DNA from: a virus
IMG/VR virus record: IMGVR_UViG_3300018080_002270
Location: 1 to 23,620 of that record
DNA: 23,620 nt
Strand: one strand, 5' to 3'
Shown here: one piece after another, positions 1 to 7,228 of the stretch
Layout of the letters: every line of letters starts with the position of its first letter
How positions within the stretch are numbered: position 1 is the stretch's first letter
Translations under genes and position numbers: made by a program
The notes under the pieces: model-generated
Databases searched by the model: none
What the model saw: only the letters and a program-made list of their open reading frames with translations
Told to the model about the DNA's origin: nothing

Positions 1-1
1 A

Positions 2-1021
2 AACGAGCTAAATCTAGATGTAGCTTTATTTGTTTTGGGTCAAGGCGTAATGCTACAAGACCCAAGAGAAAGAGAAACAATGTTAAAAATGCTAAATTCA
101 TCTAGGTCATACGATCCACATGCTCCATGTTTGAAAATATGGCATCAAAATGACTTGGGCCCAAGAATTGGAGTTGGGGACTATTATGTGTTTCCATTTT
201 TTGAAGCAGATAAATTGCATAATTTTGAAGTCCGGGGTTTAAACCACACCACTGGAGTCTTCACTGCATCAAAATGGGGCAAAAAAGTTTTAGAAGACAA
301 TGGAGTAAAAGTTCCAGTTTTTGTTGCTCCTTTAGGTGTAAACACTAAGATTTTTAATAATGAAGAATCCCTGAAAATTAAGACAGATAAATATGTATTT
401 TTGCATGTTGGTAAGTGGGAAAAAAGAAAAGGCCAAGATTTCCTACTACAAGCATTCGAGAAAGCATTTAGTCCTGACGATAATGTAGAACTGTGGCTAG
501 TACCCCATAATCCATTTTTAAGTCCACAAGAAACAAATCAGTGGCTGAATTTAGTAAATAATAATGCATTGTCGGACAAAATTAAGGTTTATAATAGATT
601 ACCTACGCAACAAGATCTTGCTGAAGTAATGAGAGAATCTGATTGTGGTATATTCATGAGTAGAGCAGAAGGATGGAATAATGAAATTCCAGAAATGATG
701 GCCTTAAATAAGCCCATTATTACAACCAATTATTCTGCACATACAGAATACTGCAATAAGGACAATAGTTTTCTAGTAGAAATTAATGAAACTGAAGTTG
801 CTAATGACGGAAAATGGTTTCATGGATTTGGAAACTGGGCAAAACTTGGGAAAGAACAACTAGAACAAACTGTAGAACACATGAAATTTGTGTATAATAA
901 TAAAGTTAGATCTAATGAAAAAGGATTGGAAACAGCACAATACTATTCTTGGTTGAATACGGCTTCTATTATCAACAATACTTTAACAGACAGAAAGAGT
1001 TATAACAATGCCACTGCCTAA
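2..1021 (+). CDS. Glycosyltransferase family 4 (GT-B fold), 5' partial
   Basis: The reading frame is open to the left edge, so the true start lies upstream; 339 codons are visible. GT4 enzymes move a sugar from an activated nucleotide donor to an acceptor in the cytoplasm. The C-terminal donor-binding half shows the family signature GKWEKRKGQDFLLQAF (from about base 410) and the E-x7-E type region AEGWNNEIPEMMALNKPII (about bases 665-720), where the two Glu contact the nucleotide sugar. The N-terminal half includes the usual linker phrase FVAPLGVNTKIF. The gene overlaps the next one by 14 bases and leads a block of probable virion genes, so glycosylation of virion proteins or of the host surface are both possible. 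The acceptor cannot be told from sequence. The family call is firm. Confidence 0.88.
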   Translation, partial: NELNLDVALFVLGQGVMLQDPRERETMLKMLNSSRSYDPHAPCLKIWHQNDLGPRIGVGDYYVFPFFEADKLHNFEVRGLNHTTGVFTASKWGKKVLEDNGVKVPVFVAPLGVNTKIFNNEESLKIKTDKYVFLHVGKWEKRKGQDFLLQAFEKAFSPDDNVELWLVPHNPFLSPQETNQWLNLVNNNALSDKIKVYNRLPTQQDLAEVMRESDCGIFMSRAEGWNNEIPEMMALNKPIITTNYSAHTEYCNKDNSFLVEINETEVANDGKWFHGFGNWAKLGKEQLEQTVEHMKFVYNNKVRSNEKGLETAQYYSWLNTASIINNTLTDRKSYNNATA

Positions 1022-1637
1022 ACGAGGAAACAAGGAGAATAAAAAAGATTTTATGACAAGGTGCATGGGAGACTCAAAAATGGCAAAGGAATTTCCTGAT
1101 TCTGGTCAAAGATATGCTGTATGCATGGGGCAAAGCAAATCTTCTCTGTTAGAACAGGTATGTGATATTATTGAGGAAAACAGTTTGGGTAACACTGAAG
1201 AAATTACTCCATATAATTTTATTATCCCAGACAATAGTATGTATGTAGATTTTAAAGAAGACACAGAAGAAGTTTCAGTTAATTCTATTGCTTCTTTTAT
1301 TTACAAAGATCCACATACAGATGAGTTATTTTATTTTAGTTCAAAAGCTAATCATTATAGAGATAATATTCAACTAGAATATGTATCAGAAGCAGCGGAA
1401 TATCAAGGAAGAAAAGTAACTTTAAATAAACCATTTAGAACTCCAGATGGGCCTAAAAAATTTAGTGTCTATGTCAAGAATGAAAAAGGAAATGTTGTTA
1501 AAGTAAATTTTGGTGATCCTAATATGGAAATCAAAAAGGATGACCCAGCAAGGCGTCGTAGTTTTCGTGCTAGGCATAAATGCGATAGTCCTGGGCCAAA
1601 ATGGAAAGCCAGATATTGGTCATGTAAAAAATGGTAG
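1008..1637 (+). CDS. Probable phage head-associated protein with N- and C-terminal Cys-pair motifs
   Basis: 209 residues. The first 42 residues hold a motif with Cys19 and Cys39 (RCMGDSKMAKEFP, then QRYAVCMGQ). The last 30 hold a basic motif with Cys192 and Cys206 (SFRARHKCDSPGPKWKARYW, then SC). From memory, both motifs recur at the ends of capsid-assembly or prohead-protease proteins of marine phages; here they flank about 110 residues with no recognised domain. No serine-protease signature is visible. Four Cys in two terminal pairs could form a zinc site, which is inference. It overlaps the glycosyltransferase stop by 14 bases and the next start by 7 bases, so it is translationally coupled. 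A structural or assembly role is likely; the exact function is unknown. Confidence 0.6.
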   Translation: MPLPKRGNKENKKDFMTRCMGDSKMAKEFPDSGQRYAVCMGQSKSSLLEQVCDIIEENSLGNTEEITPYNFIIPDNSMYVDFKEDTEEVSVNSIASFIYKDPHTDELFYFSSKANHYRDNIQLEYVSEAAEYQGRKVTLNKPFRTPDGPKKFSVYVKNEKGNVVKVNFGDPNMEIKKDDPARRRSFRARHKCDSPGPKWKARYWSCKKW

Positions 1638-1879
1638 AAAAACTAATAGACCAATGTGAAGATCATTTAAAAAATAATAACATGACTTATGTTGAACATT
1701 TTAAATTTGCTTCTTTGCATGGCTATCTATGTATTAAAGCTGGATTCTTCCTTTGCGTTCATAGTATCTTTCCTTGTTTTTTTCAGAAAGCAGGAAGTAG
1801 ATTGGTTCATAAGCTAGAACAAGTATTTATTGAAAGGGAAAATGAGATAAATGAACTTAAACCGGATACTTCTGCATGA
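1631..1879 (+). CDS. Small DUF6356-like membrane-associated protein
   Basis: 82 residues. Residues 31-51 are strongly hydrophobic with several Cys and aromatics, followed by GSR at 55-57 and an amphipathic tail. The layout (short helix ending in an H-x-K/H segment, hydrophobic centre, then a GSR-x-x motif) resembles the bacterial DUF6356 family as I remember it, which has no known function. It overlaps the preceding gene by 7 bases, and its stop lies 29 bases inside the phosphatase gene, so these genes are co-translated. It may anchor or assist the neighbouring phosphatase at the membrane, but that rests only on proximity. The assignment is tentative; that it is a gene is supported by frame continuity and tight packing. 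Confidence 0.45.
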   Translation: MVEKLIDQCEDHLKNNNMTYVEHFKFASLHGYLCIKAGFFLCVHSIFPCFFQKAGSRLVHKLEQVFIERENEINELKPDTSA

Positions 1880-2507
1880 AAAAATTCAGAACTTAACATA
1901 CGATACTGTGTTTACAGAAAAACCTATGAGTAATCTCGTAGATTTTGATTACAAAAAAATATTAGACCCACCACCAGGAAATACTAGTTCACAGACAGAA
2001 AAAGAATTACAAATAGTTTCATACGCCACATTACATAGAAATAATAAAGACGTCGTTTTGATTGATAGAATGGATGTGGATATGGATGGATATTATATCA
2101 ATTTTCTGAATGATCAGAAATTATATTATCCAAAAAGATATATAGACCTGTTTTATGATATCGTAGAACCAGTATTAATGAATACAAAAAGTTTTTGGAA
2201 TAGACCAAGACCATCTCAACTTGCAAAATTATACGACATACCTATTAGAGTTATAGTTACAGATACTATACATACAGCATCCTATCCTTCTGGACATACG
2301 GTGTATAGTAAATTGGTATCGAATATTCTTTCGGATATTTACCCACAATATTCAAAAAGTTTCGATAAAATAGCACAAAAAACAGCAGAAGCAAGAGTAA
2401 AACAAGGTGTTCATTATCCTAGTGACAATGCGGCTTCCATAAAATTTAGTAACTACATATACAATAAACTAGAGCCAAAACTAAGGAAGTATTATGACAA
2501 TTCATAG
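1851..2507 (+). CDS. PAP2-superfamily phosphatase (soluble type)
   Basis: 218 residues. All three motifs of the PAP2/vanadium haloperoxidase superfamily are present: K-x6-RP with Lys113 and Arg120-Pro121; PSGH at 146-149; and R-x5-H-x3-D with Arg182, His188 (the expected phosphohistidine residue) and Asp192. The usual Ser before Arg182 is Ala. Family members hydrolyse phosphate monoesters or lipid phosphates such as phosphatidate or undecaprenyl pyrophosphate. No 20-residue hydrophobic segment is visible, so it looks soluble, like class A acid phosphatases, rather than the six-TM lipid phosphatases. No signal peptide is evident. The start at 1851 overlaps the previous gene by 29 bases; Met26 (base 1926) is an alternative. 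Such an enzyme is unusual in a phage and its substrate is unknown. Confidence 0.82.
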   Translation: MNLNRILLHEKIQNLTYDTVFTEKPMSNLVDFDYKKILDPPPGNTSSQTEKELQIVSYATLHRNNKDVVLIDRMDVDMDGYYINFLNDQKLYYPKRYIDLFYDIVEPVLMNTKSFWNRPRPSQLAKLYDIPIRVIVTDTIHTASYPSGHTVYSKLVSNILSDIYPQYSKSFDKIAQKTAEARVKQGVHYPSDNAASIKFSNYIYNKLEPKLRKYYDNS

Positions 2508-3300
2508 AGTACATGATGAAGGTGGGAATTTTTATATCCGTAAAGATGGATCAAATTTCTATTTGTATAGCGAAGGAGCAGGACCGGGAGGTACTCCAGG
2601 GTTGGTTAGAAATTTTTCATATCAAGGAGATAGTGATTTTGTTTGTAGTTCAACTACAGCTATTAATTTTAATTGGAATGCCCCATTAGATGACGGAGGA
2701 AGCCCAATTACTGGATATTCTTTAAGAAGAATAGCGACAGTATCAAATCCAGCTAGTACGACTAGCTTATATTATGGAGATCCAGATACAATATTAGATT
2801 TCTTTTATTCTCCTTGTGGTGGTGGAAATACTGGAAGTAATCCTATAACAGTAGGTAATGTTACAAGCCTTGAGATTGAAGATTGGTCGTGTGGCGTTTA
2901 CAGTTTTCAAATTGCTGCAATAAATGCTAATGGAACAGGAAACTATACGCCTATTGAACTTGATGGTGTCATGGGGGTATTATATCTAGGATGGACAGAT
3001 GTTGGTGCAGATAATATTGAAGTTAGTGTCGGAGCATCAACAATTGATGTTACATACATTTCTGATAATGAGGATTGTACTGGATTTGATAACTACCAAA
3101 ATACTAGTGGTACCTTATACTCTTACGAAGGCTCGGTTGTTTCAACATATAGTTCTTATTCTCCAGGAACTTTAACATTCACTAGACCATCAACAGGATG
3201 GTATTATATTGGTAATGTAATTGAAACATGGACAAACTATAGCACAAATTGCGAAGTGCGTAAAGATGGTTGCTTCCCTAGGCGGTTCTATGTATCATAA
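2494..3300 (+). CDS. Fn3-like virion/adhesin protein, paralog A
   Basis: 268 residues, rich in Gly, Ser, Thr, Tyr and Asn, as in phage fibre or decoration proteins. Residues 1-28 form a short module (IHRVHDEGG, then paired aromatic-rich strands) also found at the N-terminus of the next gene. Residues 50-80 match the start of a fibronectin type III domain (INFNWNAPLDDGGSPITGYS). A C-terminal beta-rich half ends with TRPSTGWYYIGNVIETW and several Cys. AAGGAAG precedes the ATG, which overlaps the phosphatase stop by 14 bases. With its neighbour it looks like a tandem duplication that diverged. A surface-exposed virion role, such as host binding or head decoration, is inference; no chaperone or trimerisation motif was recognised. 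Confidence 0.6.
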   Translation: MTIHRVHDEGGNFYIRKDGSNFYLYSEGAGPGGTPGLVRNFSYQGDSDFVCSSTTAINFNWNAPLDDGGSPITGYSLRRIATVSNPASTTSLYYGDPDTILDFFYSPCGGGNTGSNPITVGNVTSLEIEDWSCGVYSFQIAAINANGTGNYTPIELDGVMGVLYLGWTDVGADNIEVSVGASTIDVTYISDNEDCTGFDNYQNTSGTLYSYEGSVVSTYSSYSPGTLTFTRPSTGWYYIGNVIETWTNYSTNCEVRKDGCFPRRFYVS

Positions 3301-3325
3301 CCTTAATTATAAAGAGCATTAAATA

Positions 3326-4783
3326 ATGAAAATACACAGAGTTTATGAAGAAAATGGAAGAATTTATTTAGAAGAAACCAATAATTCTCTATATATTAAT
3401 ACAGAATCTACTTCAGGAATAGAACCAGTATTTTCTGGTGCTCCTCTACCTCCTAGTGGATTTAGATTAAGTTTAAACGCTCTTAGTCTTAATAGAGCGG
3501 CTTCTCCAACTTGTGAAGGAAATGGAGATCCAGATGAATTAAGAATAACATTTAGTTGGAATATTAATGATCAGGTTAATGATCCAATACACTGGTATGC
3601 TATTAGGAGAGTACCAACAGCATTTATTGGCGTTGATGACACGCCAGATGGATATCCGTCTGGAATGAACGGACAATATGGATTAGTTGTTTCTGGGGTA
3701 GTAAGTGGCGCATTAGAGTATGTTACTAATTTTGAGCCATATAAGGTAGATACTCTTACAGGAACCGGAGATAGTGTTGTTGCTGTAACCAACTATGATG
3801 CTTCAGATAGTTTTTATCAGTATGGCTTTAATAATTACGGGAATACTCCTAGATATACTAATGGATTGGGTATAACCAGTATAACTTTTAGTAGTGGAGA
3901 AAGTCCTAAAATTACCTTTAGAGATAATACTGAAAAATCTAGATTTAGAAACTTAGGGGGGGTAAGCGGCCCTCCTATGAGGCTAGTTGGCGCAACCGGC
4001 AGTATGGGTGATTATAGTTTTGCTTGGAATGGAACCTCTGGAGAATGGGATCTTTCTACATCAAATATTACTAGCGAAACAGCAACATCTATAACCTATT
4101 CGGCTATGGAATCCGGGGCTTTATCTGACTTACTTAGTGATTTAGAACAAAGAGGAACTGATAATCAGTGGCTTTATATTCAATTAACCGACGATAGTGA
4201 TTTTACAGGTTTTTATTTTAATGAGACATGTGTTTTTCCAACGGACATTGAAAGTCCTCTAATATTACGACGCGATTCTCTGATTGAAGATACAGGGGAA
4301 TATAGAATTGCTGTTCAAGACTATAATTGTGGTCATTTTGGGTTTCAAATTCTAGCACTAAATCCTTCTGGACAAAGCACTCCGGAATATACAGGAATTG
4401 CACAGATGACCGAAGAGACATATTCATGGGTCATTAAAGAAGCCACAGATGCTCGTATCTTTGATAGTGGAGGAACAGACTTTGGTATTAGATATGGAGG
4501 GTCGAACGGCTTTGATGGGTATTTTGTGGTTCCGAGTGGGTATGTTTCTTTTATGTTATATGCATCTGGGTTCATTTATGACGACCAAGATAACTTGATA
4601 ACAACAGCTACAAGTACAACTTCAGGTGGTACTGGAGGAGTCATTAATATGACCAGGCCAGCACAAGGTTGGTACTATGCTGTAGTACAGGAACAATGGA
4701 GAGTTACAGGAGGAACAGGCGAATATCTTCCAACTATAAATTCTGTAAGATGTGGTGACAATTATCAATATGTTATCAATTAA
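3326..4783 (+). CDS. Fn3-like virion/adhesin protein, paralog B (longer)
   Basis: 485 residues. The N-terminus (IHRVYEENG, then a two-strand segment) matches that of the preceding protein. A Trp-containing Fn3-like strand (ITFSWNIND) follows near residue 75. A long insertion of about 200 residues has no counterpart in paralog A. After it, DYNCGHFGFQILALNPSG corresponds to DWSCGVYSFQIAAINANG of paralog A, and the end TRPAQGWYYAVVQEQWR corresponds to its TRPSTGWYYIGNVIETW. The two genes therefore share both ends and differ in the middle, as expected if the insertion is a variable exposed domain. A 7-G run lies in this insertion. AAGAG precedes the start after a 25-base gap. The exact virion position is unknown. 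Confidence 0.6.
   Translation: MKIHRVYEENGRIYLEETNNSLYINTESTSGIEPVFSGAPLPPSGFRLSLNALSLNRAASPTCEGNGDPDELRITFSWNINDQVNDPIHWYAIRRVPTAFIGVDDTPDGYPSGMNGQYGLVVSGVVSGALEYVTNFEPYKVDTLTGTGDSVVAVTNYDASDSFYQYGFNNYGNTPRYTNGLGITSITFSSGESPKITFRDNTEKSRFRNLGGVSGPPMRLVGATGSMGDYSFAWNGTSGEWDLSTSNITSETATSITYSAMESGALSDLLSDLEQRGTDNQWLYIQLTDDSDFTGFYFNETCVFPTDIESPLILRRDSLIEDTGEYRIAVQDYNCGHFGFQILALNPSGQSTPEYTGIAQMTEETYSWVIKEATDARIFDSGGTDFGIRYGGSNGFDGYFVVPSGYVSFMLYASGFIYDDQDNLITTATSTTSGGTGGVINMTRPAQGWYYAVVQEQWRVTGGTGEYLPTINSVRCGDNYQYVIN
3956..3962 (+). repeat. Homopolymeric G7 tract inside adhesin-like gene
   Basis: Seven consecutive G bases in a strongly AT-rich genome, in frame as Gly-Gly-Val within the variable central insertion of the longer Fn3-like protein. 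A one-base slip would truncate the protein. The frame is intact in this sequence. Confidence 0.9.
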
Positions 4784-4799
4784 TTATAAGAGGCAATAA

Positions 4800-5729
4800 A
4801 TGAGACATCATGAAATCCTAAAAGGTATAGAAAAATCTTTACAAACTAAATCATATGACAATAGATTAGAATATGATAGAAAAAGAATGTATTTTCCATC
4901 TCCAGTAGCAGAAGATGACAAAATGATGGTATCTCCAAAAGAAATGGAAAATGAAACTCCAGAACAAGAAATGATGGAGTATAAAGAAGATTTTTACAAT
5001 ATGAGTGTTGGTTCTATAAGAGCTATAATGAGAAATGCACAAAATATTCTAGAAAATCTTGAGAATCCACAGGTCAAGGAAAACTTGACAGAAAGCTGGT
5101 TACAGGGTAAAATAGCAATAACTGAGGACTACATGAGAACAATCCATGATTTTCTAATGTATGTCTCAGAGGCTGCCGATACTATTAAAGCAGCAGATAA
5201 ACCTGGATTATGGGAAAACATTCGAAGAAAAAAAGAACGCGAAGGCAAAAACTACAAACCCGCAAAACCTGGAGATCCAGACCGTCCAACTCCAGAACAA
5301 CTCAAAAGGGCTCAGTCTTTTGAAAAATCAGAAGCAGATAAACCTGGACCAAAAGACCCAAGGAGAACTCCCGCGCCAAAAAAAGATCAAAAAAGAGGAT
5401 CTGATAAAAATAAGCCAGATAGTGCTAAAAACCCAAGTGGAAAAATTACATTCAGCAAAGAAGTAACCGAACAGCTTTCTAATAAAGTTGCAGAACATAA
5501 TAAGAAAGGAAAAGGATCAAAAGCTACTTTAGGTATGTTAAAAGCAGTATATCGTCGTGGTGCTGGTGCTTATTCTACAAGTCATGCACCGAAGATGAGT
5601 CGTCATGGATGGGCAATTGCTAGAGTTAATGCTTTCCTAACACTACTAAGAACTGGAAAGCCAGCTAATTCTGCTTATACCCAAGATAACGACTTGCTGC
5701 CTAAAGGACACCCTAGAAAAGCTAAATAA
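4800..5729 (+). CDS. Probable head-assembly protein with DUF5824-like C-terminus
   Basis: 309 residues in three parts. Residues about 60-125 form a helical region including WLQGKIAITEDYMRTIHDFL, a pattern I recall from capsid-associated proteins of marine T4-like phages. Residues about 135-215 are a charged Lys/Pro/Asp-rich linker with no predicted fold. Residues about 223-308 match the DUF5824-type phage domain (RRGAGAYSTSH, MSRHGWAIARVNAFL, TQDNDLLPKGHP). AAGAGG lies 6 bases upstream of the ATG. It ends the first module and is followed by a 53-base gap before the sigma gene. A virion or assembly role is inferred from context and motif company; no enzyme site is visible. A possible promoter-like element lies inside it (5085-5113). 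Confidence 0.55.
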   Translation: MRHHEILKGIEKSLQTKSYDNRLEYDRKRMYFPSPVAEDDKMMVSPKEMENETPEQEMMEYKEDFYNMSVGSIRAIMRNAQNILENLENPQVKENLTESWLQGKIAITEDYMRTIHDFLMYVSEAADTIKAADKPGLWENIRRKKEREGKNYKPAKPGDPDRPTPEQLKRAQSFEKSEADKPGPKDPRRTPAPKKDQKRGSDKNKPDSAKNPSGKITFSKEVTEQLSNKVAEHNKKGKGSKATLGMLKAVYRRGAGAYSTSHAPKMSRHGWAIARVNAFLTLLRTGKPANSAYTQDNDLLPKGHPRKAK

Positions 5730-5782
5730 TTTTTGGATGATTTGGATTAGGATTTTTAATTTTTAAGGAACTAGGAGAGGAT

Positions 5783-6445
5783 ATGTCTGTACAAATTGAG
5801 GGAATTGGTAAGCAAAAGATTAAGTATCGAGACCATAAAGAAGTAGATTTCTATTGTCTTTCAGAATACCTAACACTTGCTAAAAAGTCTATTTCTAAAT
5901 TTGCTAATACATTTTATAATGGACTAGCAAGGAAAATGCTAAAAGACGAAGATGCTATTAGCAATGTAGCATATTGTCTAATGCTTGCAGATTGGAGATA
6001 TGACGAAGACTATCAAAATAAAAATGATAGGCAAAAGAAAACTAAATACTCATACCGCAATCAATGTGCCATCTGGGCTATCCAAAGTTATATCACAAAG
6101 AACTACAACAAAAAAATTTCTTCCAAGCATAAAGTTTATTCGTTAGACTATAAGATTGATGAAGAAAGCAATAATACTTCATACGATTATATTCCTGACT
6201 CAAAGAGTATAAATCCATTGGAAGATATCTTACAAAAAGAAGAGAAAACAGAACTAAGAAATTTTCTAGAAAATCTGTTTGAAGAAAACTCCCTATCTGA
6301 AAAACAAAAAGAGTATATCAAACTGTATTATTATGAAGACTATACTTTTGAGGAAATTGGAAAAAAGTTTGGGCTAACAAGAGAAGCGATCAGACAATCA
6401 ATCAAAAAAGCTCTTTTGAAGATTAAGGAGGCTTCATATGTTTGA
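5783..6445 (+). CDS. Phage sigma-70-family factor (late-type, gp55-like)
   Basis: 220 residues. It would bind host RNA polymerase core and redirect it to phage promoters. A region-2-like segment spans about residues 43-110, with YSYRNQCAIWAIQSYITK corresponding to the Trp-rich promoter-melting helix of region 2. A clear region 4 spans about 170-215 (LSEKQKEYIKLYYYEDYTFE, EEIGKKFGLTREAIRQ), whose helix-turn-helix would read a -35 box. Regions 1 and 3 are not evident, which fits small phage or ECF-like factors. T4 gp55 is similar in size, but T4 late promoters lack a -35, so the strong region 4 here is a difference. AGGAG lies 5 bases before the ATG. It overlaps the next gene by 8 bases and heads a coupled operon. 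Confidence 0.8.
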   Translation: MSVQIEGIGKQKIKYRDHKEVDFYCLSEYLTLAKKSISKFANTFYNGLARKMLKDEDAISNVAYCLMLADWRYDEDYQNKNDRQKKTKYSYRNQCAIWAIQSYITKNYNKKISSKHKVYSLDYKIDEESNNTSYDYIPDSKSINPLEDILQKEEKTELRNFLENLFEENSLSEKQKEYIKLYYYEDYTFEEIGKKFGLTREAIRQSIKKALLKIKEASYV

Positions 6446-6830
6446 TATTAATATTCATATTGTAATTTTTACAACAGACATACAGAACAACAAAAAATAT
6501 GTTTTGTCTACAAACAAAGATCATATTAATTTACCACAAATGAAAGTAGATCAAGACAAAAAGAAAAATATTGATCAATCCATATGTGAATTTGTTAGGC
6601 AAAAATATTTATTTCTAAGCGACTATGAGATTTTGCCACAGTTTGTGTCTTTTCATTCTGAAAATTTATCTCAAAAAGAAAATAGCATAGATATGGTATA
6701 TGGCAGCATTGTTCCTTTTGACTGTCAAAAAAATGATGAAGACTGCTATTGGATAGAATTTAATATTGCAGACCCTGAGAATTCAGAAGAATCCTATTTG
6801 ATGATGAATGTAATTAGGAGTTTAACATAA
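6438..6830 (+). CDS. Possible degenerate Nudix-fold protein
   Basis: 130 residues. The N-terminal strand and hairpin (INIHIVIFTTDIQNNKKYVL), then LPQM at about 32-35 and a helix IDQSICEFVRQK at about 45-56, follow the order and spacing of a Nudix hydrolase: beta hairpin, LPGG, then the RE-x-x-EE helix. The catalytic box is not conserved: GG is replaced, and only one Glu (Glu51) sits near where RELLEE is expected. If the fold is right, the protein cannot hydrolyse nucleoside diphosphates in the usual way and may bind a ligand or partner. A strong Shine-Dalgarno AAGGAGG (6425-6431) precedes the ATG, within the sigma gene end. The fold call is speculative; that it is a gene is well supported. 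Confidence 0.4.
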   Translation: MFDINIHIVIFTTDIQNNKKYVLSTNKDHINLPQMKVDQDKKKNIDQSICEFVRQKYLFLSDYEILPQFVSFHSENLSQKENSIDMVYGSIVPFDCQKNDEDCYWIEFNIADPENSEESYLMMNVIRSLT

Positions 6831-7228
6831 TGTTTAATTTATTCAAAAAAAGAAATAATCCTGATGTTAACTTAAAATCTACAGATAATTTTGAGATTAG
6901 CATGGAAGAAAACACTATTATGTTCTGTGTTGACGACAGTGACGAAGTAACAATAAAAATAAGTGCTCAAAACTTAGAGAAAAAAGATGCTAAAAAATTT
7001 GCTGAAGTTCTATGCTATATAGAACATGGATTATATAGATCAATGATATTGAAAATGCTGCAAGACATGGCTGTTGAAGATCCAGATCGACAAGATTTTA
7101 TTAGTGAATTAATTTTGTTTTGGTCCCAATATATTGACACATACAAAGATTTGACTTATAATAAAGATGGCCCAGTAGTTCCACCAACAAAGTTTTCTAT
7201 GTTAGTTAATCATTCGGAAGCAAAATAA
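6830..7228 (+). CDS. Conserved-looking phage orphan protein upstream of ClpP-like gene
   Basis: 132 residues, no recognised domain. A basic N-terminus (NLFKKRNN) is followed by two short strands ending near residue 45, a helix-rich middle (KFAEVLCYIEHGLYRSMILK), and a C-terminal FISELILFWSQY segment. It starts on the last base of the previous stop codon and ends on the first base of the next start, with AGGAG (6816-6820) upstream, so expression is tightly coupled. From memory, similar proteins with a FAE-x-L-x-x-I core sit beside ClpP-like genes in marine phages, but I cannot verify this. A perfect sigma-70 promoter is embedded near its 3' end (7134-7162). Function unknown. Confidence 0.5.
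   Translation: MFNLFKKRNNPDVNLKSTDNFEISMEENTIMFCVDDSDEVTIKISAQNLEKKDAKKFAEVLCYIEHGLYRSMILKMLQDMAVEDPDRQDFISELILFWSQYIDTYKDLTYNKDGPVVPPTKFSMLVNHSEAK
7134..7162 (+). promoter_or_regulatory. Perfect sigma-70 consensus promoter inside a coding region
   Basis: TTGACA (7134-7139), a 17-base spacer, and TATAAT (7157-7162), all at full consensus. Transcription would start near 7169, about 58 bases before the ATG at 7228, and would serve the acidic orphan, ClpP-like and DeoC-like genes independently of the sigma gene. It lies within the preceding coding sequence, so it could be chance, but an exact match with an exact spacer is rare. Confidence 0.55.

Noticed and set aside
5161-5466. Plus-strand open frame in a second frame inside the 4800-5729 gene
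   Set aside because: Its Lys/Gln/Asn-rich product is an artefact of the A-rich linker; the main frame has a recognisable C-terminal domain.
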